Below, piece after piece: positions 35,993 to 49,872 of a stretch of 64,000 nucleotides of DNA. The DNA lies in NCBI GenBank assembly GCA_002104945.1, contig MCFH01000047.1, positions 372,001 through 436,000 of the forward strand. Direction: 5' to 3'. The DNA comes from Piromyces finnis. Taxonomy: Eukaryota > Neocallimastigomycota > Neocallimastigomycetes > Neocallimastigales > Neocallimastigaceae. The first letter of the stretch is position 1. Each line of letters starts with the position of its first letter. The position numbers and the translations under genes were made by a program. The notes beneath the pieces were generated by a model. The model was not told where the DNA came from. It ran no database searches and saw only the letters and a list, made by a program, of their open reading frames with translations.

Positions 35993-37927
35993 TTACATTC
36001 TTCTCTTAATTCTTGGAAGTTTTAATGGGGCCTTTAAGATAGCATATTTATGAACAGCATTGTCAGTTAAACCTAATTCAGCCTTTTGAGCTTTAGTTAA
36101 AGTTTCTATTGAACAACCAACAGATGAGCATATAGTAGTTAATTTACCAACAGAAATCTTAATATCTTTACTTAATAAAGTAACATTAATCTTGAAATTG
36201 CTGACCATTAATAATAAAATAATGGCATAAGATAATATTCTATCTTGTTCCTTATCTGGAATCTTATAACTTTATAATTTATTAAATGGAAGATAATTTT
36301 ATATATTATTAAAATGTTATCATATTATTTTTATTTTATTTTTTTTTTAAAAAAAATAAAATAAAATATATATTTAAAATAATGCATTATTTGTTAAACC
36401 CAATACTTACGTAGTTCTTCCATTACTTGTAGTTCCTTGATTATCACAGTATCTATTTAAAAGTCCATCAACAATTGCAATTGATGAACCAACAAAAGTC
36501 TTTTTCATAAAGGAACTCTTATTTAATTGATGTTCACGACAAGTTCTTAAACGAAGTAAATAAGCAGCATATAAAAGTTTGCGTAATTGAATAAGATCCT
36601 TCTTTTCTTGTTTTAAACAAGAATCAATTAAAGTATATAATACTGAATCAGTTTTAACACTAAGTAATTTAAGCATTTAAGAATAATATGAATACAAATA
36701 ATTAATAATTACATATAAAAAAATTAAAAAAAAAAAAAAAACTTGATTTAGTAAATCTAATAAAATATTAATATGTCAATACTATTATTATATTTTATTT
36801 ATTTTTATAATTACCGTAATGGTGATAAATAAGTTTCGATATCTTTTTGAGTTTTGGTTTTGGTTAATTCATCAATAGAAATAGTCTTTAATTCATATGA
36901 TGGAACGATATCTTCAATGTTATATATTTCTTCAATGTTTAATGTTTCAGAATTATATGGTGGTATAAGACGATCTTCTTCTTGAGCCTTTTCAAGTTCA
37001 TCTATTTTTATAAAGATTTTTAATTTTCAAAATCCTTTACGATGTAATAAATTAAAAAAAAAAATAAAATATATTACCTTTAGATGGAATAATAGATGAC
37101 TTTTCTTCAATAGTATTATGAATATGTGAAACTACATCTGATAAAGATTCAACCTTAACTCTATTTCTTTCAATATTTCTAATCTTTTGCTTAATCTTTT
37201 TAGTACCGAATGTTTGACCAAGTTCATTTCTAGCTGCTAAACTCTATATTTATAATAAAGATTTGTTGATTATTACATTATTTATATTATGAATATAATT
37301 TGTTATTTTTTATATTAACCTTTTCTAACTTGAATTTTGGTAATTTTAATGATTCAATTGATTTAACTTTTCTAGTAACATTGTAAAATGGTGCACTACG
37401 TAAAGTAACTGTATTATCATCTTTATTATAAACACCAACAATATACCTTTATTATTATTAATATTGTTTTTATTATTGTTATTGTTATTGTTATAGTGAT
37501 ATAATAATATTTTATAAGTATTTTTATCGAGAAAATATATATATAATCTTAATTGTAAATATATTTAGAATTTATTACTTGCAAATTTCATTATTAGAAT
37601 CAAGACTTTCTCCTTCAAATCTAATAGCTGAATTTTCACCAATTAATATTTTTCTGTGCTTATTAACTTTATCTGAAGAAGCATATACACTAAATTCAGT
37701 TTCTTCGGTTGGTTTAACTCCATGAAAAGAAGCTTTTATTTAATAAATAATTATTTATGCATTTAAATAATATTGTATTTATATTATTAGAATATAAATT
37801 AAATTTCAAATTTATATATATATATATTGTTTTACTATTTTATTTGCATAAATTAATTATTACCAACATATGGAGCATTTAATTGATTCTTATCTAAAAC
37901 TAAAGAAATCTTTCTTTTGTTTGACAT
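35993..37927 (-). CDS. RPA49: DNA-directed RNA polymerase I subunit A49
   Basis: About seven exons on the minus strand, about 390 residues, near the family norm. A49 pairs with A34.5 on Pol I, stimulates initiation and elongation of rRNA synthesis, and is nucleolar. The N-terminal part (exons 37927-37320) has FHGVKPTEETEFSVY, IRFEGESLDS, YIVGVYNKDDNTVTLRSAP and FYNVTRKVKSIES, the A49 beta-barrel dimerisation module. A Lys/Arg-rich linker follows (FGTKKIKQKIRNIERN). The C-terminal exons (from about 37000) carry IPPYNSETLNIEEIYNIEDI and the tandem winged-helix region, including LIQLRKLLYAAYLLRLR and the final helix with KYAILKAPLKLPRIKRRM. The last acceptor uses the AG in GGTCAG near 36197, which restores phase from NGRT to NFKINVTLL. 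The start at 37927 is the first in-frame ATG, followed by SNKRKISLVL. Confidence 0.88.
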
Positions 37928-40926
37928 TTTACCTATTCAATTTATTCCAGTATTAATAAATATATTGAAAAAATTAAATATTATATTTTTTAAAAAAATA
38001 TTTAAAAAAAAAAAAATAAAAATTAAAATTTTAAAATCCAATCATTTAAATTTCTAAAATCGCTAAATTTATTATATAATTATAAATAAAAATAAATATC
38101 AATAGATTTATTGATTTCCTACATTTTGACATGTGATATTGAATTTTCACATGAACTTAACTTGCTTAAGTAGTTTTAATTAATCTATTTAAAAATCTGG
38201 TAATTAAATTAGTATAATATATATATTACAGATATTTTTTTTAATTAAAATTTATATTAAATAAAAACAAATTTTTTTATCAAATATATAGTTATTTCAA
38301 TCCAACATTTAAAATTAATGTTTAGTAATAATACATAACTACACATATTATAAATATAAATACAAATAAAACTACATTATTGAATAAATCATTTATTTAA
38401 ACTTTTTAAGTTTTTTTTAAAAAAAAAAAAAAGATAAATATTAGTAACTTTCTTTATAAAACTAAAACTTGTTGAACCTAAATACATTTTATAATAATAA
38501 TTTCACAACTAAATGAGTGATACTACACAGTTCATTTAAAATAAAATCAATTTATTAAAGAAATAAATGTAATAAACACTTCAAAAAAATATAATAGAAA
38601 TATTATTGAATTGAAATTAATGAATATACATTTGATTAAATTTAATTATTAAATATGACATAATATACTTTATTTAAACCAAAAAATAAATAGTAATTTC
38701 CTTACTTAATAATAAAATATTGAATAAAATGACTTAATAAATAAAAATAAAAATAATTTCATATTTAATACAACTATGTATTGAAATTGAAATATATTAT
38801 GCCTATATTGTTTTTTTTTAAGTTAATACATTCTTACACTATTTTATTATGTTTTTTTTTCAAATTATAAAAAAATTAAATGTTTCTAAAATGTAAATAA
38901 AATTTTGTTGACAATTTTATAATTGTTAGTATACAAATTTTTATATAATCACATGATTTTTTGGAAATATTGATTCATTTTTATTTTATTTTTATTTACT
39001 TACTTTATTCATATAGTATTTTCATTTAACATTATTAATAATAGTTATAATAGTAGTATAGTAGTATAAAATCTCTTAATATTATAATAATTATATTTTA
39101 TTTAATGTTATATATAATTTATTATTTCAACAACAGTACTATAATTTTTGAAATTAATAAATTTTTATAACTTAAATTTAATATCAATTTATAAAAGTAA
39201 ACCAAGTTATTCAATTTTTCCTTTTAACATAAATTTAAAATTAAATAGATAAAATGAATATAAAAGAATAGTAATCGTGTTTTTTTTAGAAAAATATTTT
39301 TAAAAAACAAAAAATAAAAGATATTTATATTTATACCTGTTGAATAACAAAAAAATAAAACAACTTTATTTCAATTTAAAATCTAACCCTAACCCTAAAT
39401 TAAAACTAATCATTGGGGTTAGATTATATATAAAAATATAATAATAAATATGTTATTTTTAACAGTCTTGATAATATAAACATTTAATATCAATAATTAA
39501 CCATTTTTAATAATTCACAAAATACTATTTAAAAAAACAATTATTTATTATTGTATAATATTTTTTTATTAATTAGATAATATTAGAGAAATATATAATA
39601 TATAACTTGAAAAGTAAACTATATAAATTTATTATAAATGTTAAATAATAGCTAAGCAATCTATGCAAACTTTATTTAATCTTTTTTAGTTACTATTATT
39701 AATGATAAAAAGAATGAAAACCGAAAATGTATAATTAAAGAAAATTTTATTGTACTACATTTTTTTATTTATAAAATTGTAAAAAGAATTTTTATTTAAA
39801 TCTAAAATAAAACATAAATAAATACGAAAATTATCAATTATTTTAATATTTCAACTAACTTATAATATTTTATTAAAATTCTTTTTTGTTTTTTTTTTTT
39901 TTTTTTTAAAAAAATCCTTTAATTAAATATATTTAATAATGTAACAATTGTAATATGTTAAGTGTGACAGATATTATATTACTATTTTTTTTTTTTAATT
40001 ATTTTTAGTTATTGAATATTAAAAATGGCAAAAAAAAAAAAGGAACCATATACATTGCATGTACTACTTATGTAATTAATGCAATAATCGCAAAGTTTTT
40101 TTTTTAATTTTAATTTAAATATTAATAATATTTATAATAAAACTTTTAAAATTTTATAGTTATGATAGTGTATTAATTGAAAGTGTGACATTTTCTTTTT
40201 TTATTATTTTATTTTTTATTTTAATTGTATTAGTTTTGTTAGTTAGTTATTTAATATATAATTAAAATATAAAATATTAGTAATTTAGTGTGAATTATTT
40301 ATTATTTATTATCATCTGTTATTTATTATTATTATTATTTATATTTTTTTTTAATTTTATTTTTTTACTCTTATTATTCTATAGAAAGTTTAAAGATTTT
40401 TTTTTTTTAATATTTGAAATGAGTTTTTAATTAAATTGTTTTAATTAATTTTTATTTTAAAAAAAAAAATTAATTAAAATATATGAAGTTAAAAATATAT
40501 TTTAAAATTTTTTTAAATTAAATTATAAATATTTTAGAAAAGTAAAAAAAAAAAATAATATTAAATACGACATGAAGATGAATTATTAAATAAGCAGAAT
40601 AAAAACTATTAATAATATAAGGAATAAAAGTATTAAAATAAATATAAAATTATTAAAATTTAATTAATATTATCATATTATAAATGCATTTTATATTTAA
40701 TTATTTATTTATTTTATTTTTTTTTTTATATTTTCGTTATTTAAATTTTTATTTTAAATTTTTATTATCTTTTTTTTTTGTAAAAAAAGTTAACTTATAA
40801 TAATATTATAAAAATTAAATTTAAAGAAATATAAAAAATATAATATGTTATTATACATAATAACATATTTTTGAGAATATAATATTATATCATATATATA
40901 TTTTTGATAATAATCTAATAATCAAT
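37928..40926. other. 3 kb divergent intergenic region
   Basis: This separates the A49 gene (minus) from the BTB gene (plus), so both promoters lie within it. Apart from the telomere-like repeat at 39381-39424, I find only A/T-rich sequence with homopolymers. No exon, RNA gene or element is recognisable. Confidence 0.5.
39381..39424. repeat. Interstitial telomere-like repeat with inverted partner
   Basis: CTAACCCTAACCCTAA (39383-39398) is two and a half units of the CCCTAA telomere repeat. ATCTAACCC (39381-39389) is then perfectly complementary to GGGTTAGAT (39416-39424), giving a possible 9 bp stem with a 26-base loop. CCCTAA-type repeats are the usual fungal and animal telomere sequence, but this site is internal. 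Confidence 0.75.
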
Positions 40927-43383
40927 ATGAATTTTACCTCTTTTTATTTATCAAAACAATATTCAGATGTCACGCTTTCATTTACTCCTTTACCAAGTAC
41001 ATCATCGACACCTAAAGTTATTAAATGCCATAAAATTTTATTAGCTGGTTATTCTGGTTTTTTTGATGATCTTTTTTCAGGAAAAATATCAATGAATAAA
41101 GGTGAATATGCTGACTATATATTACCATTCCCCGATCCAGGAAGAGCATTTGAAGTAATTTTTATATATTTATATATAAATATGTTTTTTTTATTTTTTT
41201 TTATTTTTAATTGATTAATTAATATATATGAAATATGAAGATTGCAATGTGTATAAATATTTCAATTTGTTTAACATTATATTTATATATCTTCAACATT
41301 AGGAATTATTACAATTTATATATTCTCAAAATATAAATATTACTTTGCAGAATTTCCTTTCTTTTATTGAACTTGCTGAATTTTTACGAATGCCTGAACT
41401 TTTAGTTAAATTAAGAAAATTTGTTAGTACAACAATTATTCCAGAAATAATTACACCAAGTCAAATAAAAGGTATTTTACATCAAGCATTTGAATATGCA
41501 CTTTCTAATGAATGGATAGAAAAATTATTAAGTTCTGCATGTTTAATTTTAAAAGAAAATTTAATGGATATTGATTTAAACATTGTTCAAATAAATCAGG
41601 AAAAGGGATTAGAAAAGAAACATTTTACTTTTAATTCTATTAGAGATAGTATTTTAATTAAAATACCATTTCCTAATTTTCACTTTCTTTTAACTAAGTT
41701 ATTAAATGAAAAAAATATTGACGTATCAATTAATAGTTTATATAAATTTATTCAAAGATATGTTATTTTACATACAGAAGGTATTAAATATATGTCATCA
41801 TACATGTATCCCGATGCTGAGGTTAATTCAAAATTAGAAATTAACCAAGAACAAATTGGAATCTTATTTAAATATATTCGTTTTTCACAACTTTCAATTA
41901 AAGAATTGGAAGAAGCAATATCTGATTCTATTGTTCCAAGACATATTATTATTGAAGGCATGATGGATAGATTAAGAATATTAGATAATATTTCTAGTAA
42001 CAATTCAACTATTAATATGAATGAAAATTATTCAGATAATGATAAATATCGAACTGGGAAAAATAATTCAAATTCTAAATCAACTACAGATATTATTAAT
42101 AGTTATTTAGTAAAGGATGATGATAATGAAAGTTATAAGAGTATACCAAAAGAAGAAGTTTTTGATTCTGAATCAAATAAAAATTATGTTATGAATACCA
42201 TATCATACTCTAATAATGGAAGTATAAAAAGTCCAAGTGTCTTAATGAAAAATGGTATACAAATTATTAATGATATATATTAATAAAGATATATAATAAT
42301 TTAACTATTATAATTTTAAAATTATATTAATATATTATTTTTTTTTTCATTTTTTTACATACAATTTTTAAAGATTTTAAAGATAGTGCTATATCTTTAG
42401 ATGATAATATACCACCATCACCAAGATATATTGTATCAAATAATTCAAATGTGTATATGAATTCTCCAGTATTTAATCCACCACCACCACCAGAAAATTC
42501 ACCACCAAAAATTCTTAAAACTTCTAATAAATTTAAAACACGAGATAATAGTATAATATATCAAGGTATATTATTAAATATTTAAATAATTTACTATTAG
42601 TGTGAAATATTTTAAATATAATAATATTTTCAATTATATATATATTTTATTTATTTTATATAATTACTAATCAATCAATTCGTTTATCTATTCTTATTCT
42701 TATTTTTAGATAATGAAAATAAGTCAATCTTAAAGAATAAGAGAAATACATCAAATATGGAAAATTTCCCAATTTATGTTAATATTAAAAAAGCAAATAG
42801 CGAAAAAGAAATTATGGATAATGGAATTAATGATGAAGAAACTTTAGAAGAGTATAGTGAAGAAGCAAGCTTTATGGATTCACAATCTATCCCATTCCAA
42901 CCAATTGATGTAACAAATACAAATACAAATACAAGTAATAACAACAATAACAACAACAATAATAACAACAATAATAACGATATGAAAATTCCAGCATTTC
43001 CAAAATCTATTATGAATCATAATAATAATTCAAATTATTCAATAAATAGCATTAATCAAGTATCATCTCCTCGTGATAGTTTTGTATCTGTTATAAAGCC
43101 ATTTAATGAAAATAAAAGAACAGAGTCACCAAGACCTCATGTAAGATTTAAAGATGTAAGAGATACTTCAATGGATTCATCCATATTAGGTCCTGATGAA
43201 TATGATAAAAAATATGATGAATTTAGAAAAAATATTAAAAATCCAGAAGAAAATAATGGATTTAAAGTACTTAATGTAAGACCTGGTAATGAGTTTCCAG
43301 AAATGTTTAATTCACCGAAACAAAGTTTTACATCAGGTATAACCAAAAAAAGAAGGGATTCTTTTTTTAAAAAAATGTTTTGA
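40927..43383 (+). CDS. BTB/POZ-domain protein
   Basis: Four exons, 40927-41154, 41303-42254, 42374-42565 and 42710-43383, join in phase to 681 residues. The N-terminal BTB fold covers residues about 1-110: YSDVTLSFT, KVIKCHKILLAGYSGFFDDLFSG (split between strand and helix), then after the first intron ELLQFIYSQNINIT and FLSFIELAEFLRM, the normal BTB order. A helical region (about 115-300), possibly BACK-like, follows. The rest is disordered: a poly-Pro stretch after 42374 (NPPPPPENSPP), a poly-Asn run near 42930-42978, and Ser/Pro motifs. BTB domains dimerise and often link substrates to Cullin-3, but no Kelch or other partner domain is present and the true role is unknown. The gene is convergent with the DLEC1-type gene, with 0.4 kb between stop codons. 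Confidence 0.85.
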
Positions 43384-43780
43384 GATATATTAATTAAAGA
43401 TAAAAAAAAAAGCTTAAACAACTAATCATTAAAAAAATAAGTTGATAAAAAAATTAATTAAATTAATTATATATATATATATATATATACATACATATAT
43501 GCACAGTTTTGAAAATATATATGTATATTTAAAATTTTCTTATTCTATTTTAGTTATATAAAAAAATAGTTTAAATTATAATTTTGACATATAATAATAA
43601 TGTTATTTAAAATTTGAATAATTTTTATTTATTGTTTATTTATCTCATGTATATTTTATTATTATATTATTTGATAGTATAAATAATATAGAAAAATAAA
43701 TTTTTTAATAATATTTTTTATCATATATATTATTATTAAATAAAATTTTGGTTATTTAAAACGATAATTATATATGTGTT
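43384..43780. other. Convergent spacer
   Basis: A/T-rich 3' flanks of the BTB and DLEC1-type genes, with a TA microsatellite near 43470-43490. No coding sequence. Confidence 0.55.
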
Positions 43781-46700
43781 TTACAGTATACTAATAGGAA
43801 TAATTTGATATACACCATTTATAAAATCTATTCTTATTTTTAGGTCTAGTTCCTTTAATGAATTGTACGTTTCAATTGAAATATCTTTTTTTAATTTAAC
43901 TGTTATTAATTTAGTTTCATAAGCCCTTAGTTGTATTATTATATTATTGTTCACTATTATATTCCTTTTTTGATCATAGTAAGAATTTGTTGAATTGTTT
44001 ATTATATCATCAACAAATATATTATTTGTATATCCTAATATAATATTATCATTTGAAGGCATCATTTTAAATATATAAACCTGAAAAGAATAGATTATAT
44101 TAGAAAAATTAATATTACAGAAAAGTAGTAATAATTAATTAAAAAGATAATTTTAAATATAATAAACATACATTTTCAGACGGATTGATTATATTGAATG
44201 TTTTCATTTCATCTTTGTTACTATATTTTAAATTAATATGATAATAATCAAGATTGTTTTCAAATTTAAGTCTTGGTACGGTAATTATTCCAAATAAATG
44301 TAATTTTGTTATTGATACATCATTTATTATATCCCTTATATCATCATGATTAAATTGTTCTTTTTCATTAATTTTTGAATCATTCTCATATGTTAGTCTT
44401 GAATATAATAATCCATCATAAATACCTTCTGCTGTATTTTTCATACTAACTTTAAATGTCATTTTCTCATTTGATTTAATAGTAGCAATTTTTGGTTTTA
44501 TATCAAAAATGTCATATGTGTTATTTTGATATTTTTTTAAGAAAGCATTCATCATTTCTGCTTCTTTTTTCTTAATAATATCAATTTCAGATTCTATTTC
44601 TTTTTTATTTTCGTCTTCATTTTCTTTTAATTTAAATGAATTTGTTCCAGTAAAATCCAATGTTAAAATACTAATGTTTCTTGAAGATATGGAATCAATT
44701 TCTTCACTATTATTATAATTGTTACTTTTGTTAATTTCATTCGATTTCAAAGTTATTGAATTTACTATTTCTTCAGAATTATTACTAATATTATTGCTAC
44801 TACTACTACTACTATTACTATAATTATTATTATTATTATTATTATTTTCAGTAAATGATGTTTGATTACAATCATATAAACTATTAACACTTTCTATTAG
44901 TAAATTATCATTATTACATAATAGATTGCTATTACTATTTTTGTCACCTTCAAGTATTTGTTTAACTTCTAAAACTTCGGAAGATATGGTTGTTACCTTT
45001 TGCAATAACTCTAACGACATATTTATTAATTCATTATTTTTATTTATAATTGATTTAAACTCTTTAGATTCATTAATATTTGTTTTACTTATTAAAAATT
45101 CCCAAGATAATGTAATATTTTTAGGTGATTCATTTAAAATACATATTGTTTTTGTTACTTTATTATTATTGTTAGAAATATTTAAATAATCATCTTTATT
45201 AAAATCAACATTTGAAGATGATATCAAACGAGTAGAGAAAAATAGTTCTTTTATATCAGAATCATTTTCTCTTGGAGATAATAAATTAATATAAGTGAGT
45301 GGAACACCTTTAACTTCCATTGTTACAGGAATAGTTTTTTCAATACCATTACTTACTTTTATTGTTAACATATCATTATATATACCAGAAATATTATTAT
45401 AGGCTGTTACTTCAATGGTGACTACATCATATGGTTTTAATATTCCCGTTCTTGGAGCAATCTTAAATCCGACATCATATTTATCAAAAATAATTTTATT
45501 AATATTTTTAATATTTTCTTTCTTTGATATTTTTTCTTTAATATATCGTTGACCATTTTCTGAATAAAAGTACATTTTTTTATCATTTTTAGGTTTAAGA
45601 ATTAAACCTTTTGAGTTTGATTTATTGTCATTATCATCAATTGCTTCATAATTTATATTATATTTATCAAGTGAAATTTCAAATTTTGATTCCACTTGGA
45701 ATGTATTAATGATTCGTATATATTTTGTGTAAGATGTAAACAGTTTACAATTGTTTCCATAGTTTAAACAATTATTTTGATCGATAATCTTATTTTCGAA
45801 ATCTTCAATACTATTATATATTTCAATATTAACATCTAATCCTTTAATATCTAAATTAAAGTTTAAACTTAATTTTCCGTTATTTTCTACCATTCCATCG
45901 ATTATCGCATTAATAACAATATCATCAAAATTTCCAATATTTCTTCCTTTAACATACATTTTAATATTAATTTCGTCATCACCTTTTATTACTCCTTCAT
46001 CTTTTTCGAATTTAATATCAATGTTATTATTATTTACAGGTAATATTTTATAATGAGTTGGCAATAAAGTAATGTTTTTTAAAGTCACAAATAATTCTTT
46101 TTCAATATTTAGATAACATGTACAATTTTCTCTTCTATTATTATTTAAAAGTAATACTTTAGGTGTTAATACATTAGCTTGTAATCTTATACTATGAGAA
46201 AGAAATTTTTGTGGTGAAAGGACAAATTCATTATTTTGAATTACATCTTCTGAATATGCGTATTTTTCATTAATTAATTCACAAACAATTTCTCCTCTGA
46301 ATAGTTGATACCATAATGGAATAAATACTATATCAATTTTTATACTTTTCTTTGATTCTAATAAACCATTTTTTGGTTCAAATAATGCTAAATAATCACA
46401 TTTTTCTTTATTTTTGGTATACAAGTTTATTTTCCAGTTAATACGACTATTAGAATTATTAGTAAAGAATAAACATTCTTTTGCACATGAACCTAATTGA
46501 ATTATACCAAAATCAATAATTTTCTTATCAAATATAAATGATCCTAATTTATAATTTATCTCACCGTTAATATTTACAATTACTTTGTTTGATTTATAAT
46601 TATTAAAATAAATCATTATATTCCCTTTAAATTTTCCAGGAAAACTACCTTTTATTGATAAATATAATTTTACACTAGAACCCGCTTCAATAATACCATT

Positions 46701-49472
46701 AGAATTACTTAATTTCATTGAAACAATTTCTATAGATTCATTGTTTAGTGTTGATGTATAAGAAATTGCCGCTTTACCAGAATTGTAAATGCTTACTTCC
46801 TTTACATAATTTTCATCAACACTAAGTGTTCTTGGAATATTTATTATTGGAGGAATAACCTCAGTTTTGACAGGTTCTGCTTTTCCTTTACACCTTATAC
46901 AAATAATCTCATTATCATTAAGATTATCTTCAATTAAATTTAAATGCTTATTATATAATAGTTGTGCGATAATGTCATAGTGTTTATAATTTTTTGGTTT
47001 AAATTTAAACTTAAATTCTATTATTTCTTGAGGTTTAAATATTACTTCTTGTGGGAATATTTTTAAGACTTTCTTACCAATATTATAATTTTGTGTATTA
47101 ACTTTATTATCCTTTTTACTTTTTTCCTCAATTAAATTTTTAGTTTTTATATTATTATTTAATATATCACTATATTCATCATATATATTATTTTTAGTTG
47201 GTAAATTGTTAACATTCATTGAATTGATTGGTGTATCTATAATATTCCATATTACAGGTAACATTACATCTGTCATATTTTTTAATTTAACTATTTTTAT
47301 TATTTCGGAATTAATATTACATGTATCAAAGTCCATAACATTAGAATATATAATTTCTTTATTTGTATTTATATCAAGATAAGATTTTTTTTCTATTAAT
47401 TCATCATTACTTTCAATTGCTATACATGGTTCTTGTACTATTCCTTTTATAGTAATTTCTTGTTTTTCGCAATTATCCCAAGCCAAGCATATTCTAAGAT
47501 CTTCTATATAACTTAAAGCTTTATTATTCTTTTTAAAGTCTAATTTATATTTCGGCTTATAATATACTTTTAAATGGATTTTTTCATTTTCTTTTATTTC
47601 GCAATATCCTGGTACAATTTTAAAGGATCCTTTTTTATATATATAATTTTTGTAGTTGTTATTTAATTTGATATCATGAAAAGTTTCACATGATCTAGAA
47701 TCATCCCAATCAATTATTATAAATTTTCCTTTACCACCAGAATTTTTAATTATAATATCTGTTGTTGATGCTGAATTTACAATACAAGGATTACAATTTA
47801 AAACAGGTGGTATATCTATAATTGGTTCTTTAATTTTTGCTAATACATTTATTAGTAATTTATCACCAAAGGAAGATGAAACATTGACAGTTGCATAATG
47901 TGCTTTTAATGATAAAGGATTAAATACTATTTTAAAATGTGCACTTAAACCTGGTGAAATCAATCCGTTTTCACCAGGAGAATATATTTTATAAATTCTA
48001 AAAAATTTTTCGTTTTCTTCTGATTCAAATGTTACTTGAATTCTTTGAGTCTCATATGTTACATTTTTTATTATAATAATTGCTGAGTATGATTTATAAG
48101 GCTCGAAATTATCAAAGCATATTTTTGATGGATATGCAACTAAGCCTATTTTATTATATGTACTTTTATATGTTGATAATGTAGTTGACAATGTATTTGA
48201 TAATGTCATTTTATTCGAGTATTTACTTTCACTTTTAAGAAGGCTTTTATTTTTATTAATATATTTTTTCGAAATTGAATTATTTTTTCCTTTACTTTTG
48301 ATGTAATTAATTTTTTCTTCAAAATTATTATTAACAATTTGTTCAACTTCATATATATTATGGAAACTATCTTCATTATAATCGTTATCAGCATTAGGTT
48401 TTAAACTATTACTAAATTTTGAAATATTTGAATTTATCATATCATTTATTTGGTTATTTGACCAACATATTAGATTATTTCTTTTTAAAATATTATTATC
48501 AAATTCAGGAACTATATATTCAGTTGGCCATGATAAATTTTGATAAATCGGACCATAATAATTTATTATATTGATTGTATTTTTGATATTTAAAGTCTTT
48601 AAAGAATCCCATGAAGAATTAATAAAATCTTTAGTATTTATTATGTCTTTTAATTTATTTTCAGATGTAGTAGTAATGTCATTTATTTTATCTTCGTATT
48701 CCTTTTCTATTGTATTAATATCAATATTTGATGAAACATTAAAATAAGTAAAACAATTATCTTGATTTGAAGGTGATTTCATATATTTGAATATGCTATA
48801 ATTTGAAGTATTTTTATTTTTATTTTTTTCTTTAAGTTTATTGTTTAATAAGTCATTAACACAATTTTTATTTATATCTTGAGAATTATATAATGAAGAT
48901 GTGTTAGAGGAATCTATTACTTTACTATTTCCTTTTTTCACCCAAATGCTTGATTTAAAATTATTCTGAAGCTTATTTAAATTTTGTTCTAATTTATCTA
49001 ATTCGTTTTTTATATCCCATTCTTTGTAAAGAATCGTAGAATTATTAAAGTCCAAATGATCAAAATTCTTATTATAATAGTGAGAATAAATCGAATAATC
49101 TATTAACTCCTGTATTATCTCATCGATAAATTTATAAATCTTTTTTTTTTCCCAAAATTTTAAGATTTTATCTTTTTTAATGTTATCTAAGTCATCATAC
49201 ATATCTATATTTTTACTTTTATTAATTGGTGAATAATCTTCATTAATTGAGCCATAATATTTACTTAATTTATTGTTATATTCATCATTTATCTTTTTAA
49301 CATAATCTTTTGTTCTATTACTTATAAAAATATCTAACTGTTCCTTTTCTTTTTTTTTTTTTAGCTTTAATTCTTTCTTTTTTATATTTTTTCTTTCAAG
49401 TTCTATGTCTTCTAAATTATTAGGTATTTCAACTAATTTTATATTTCCATCATTTTGTATAATACTTTCCAT
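43781..49472 (-). CDS. DLEC1: DLEC1/CFAP81-type ciliary ASH-domain protein
   Basis: Two exons, 49472-44172 and 44080-43781, give 1866 residues, near the length of human DLEC1. Residues 1 to about 430 are charged and partly coiled-coil (Lys-rich start, then helices). From about residue 445 the protein is a chain of immunoglobulin-like ASH/MSP-type beta-sandwiches. Segments that line up with DLEC1 in order include: the first sandwich with SPGENGLISPG; IIDIPPVLNCNPCIVNS; DNCEKQEITIKGI; the NLPTK-flanked linker and sandwich with FKPQEIIEFKFKFKP; IIDFGIIQLGSCAKE; and VTLKNITLLPTHYKI. This family sits in the central-apparatus and ciliary ASH-protein group; DLEC1 is the vertebrate name and FAP81 the Chlamydomonas one. 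A low-complexity Asn/Ser insertion (poly-Asn/poly-Ser near 44765-44860) interrupts the C-terminal third. The start ATG lies just after an A/T-rich leader. The adjoining minus-strand gene ends 0.4 kb upstream. Confidence 0.85.
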
Positions 49473-49872
49473 TTTTTTTATTTTTATATATAAAAAATAT
49501 ATATAAATATATATAAAGTAAATGTAAAAAGTATTTAATAAAATTTTTATTATATTAGTTTATTATTTTTTAAAAAGTTCATTATTTTATTATATTAAAT
49601 AATGATAAATTATAATTTATAATTTAAAAAAAAAAAAAAATTTTTTTATAAAGTTATTTTATTTTGTAAATGATATAATATAGAATTATATATAAGGAAT
49701 TTTATACATATTTATATATAAGATTTTATACATATTTATATATAAGATTTATACATGTATTTTAATATTTTACATTATGAAGAATGAAATAAAAAACTCC
49801 GATTATAAAAAACTTTAATAGATTTTATTTTGTATGTAACGTTTCACAAACAATAGTTATTATTTTAGTTTA
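49473..49872. other. Spacer between DLEC1-type and WD40-HEAT genes
   Basis: A/T-rich DNA with a three-fold near-repeat of a TATATATAAGATTTATACAT-like unit at 49690-49760. It should hold the DLEC1-type promoter. No exon recognised. Confidence 0.5.

Noticed and set aside
39381-39424. Chromosome end
   Set aside because: Only two and a half repeat units are present, flanked on both sides by ordinary sequence with genes.
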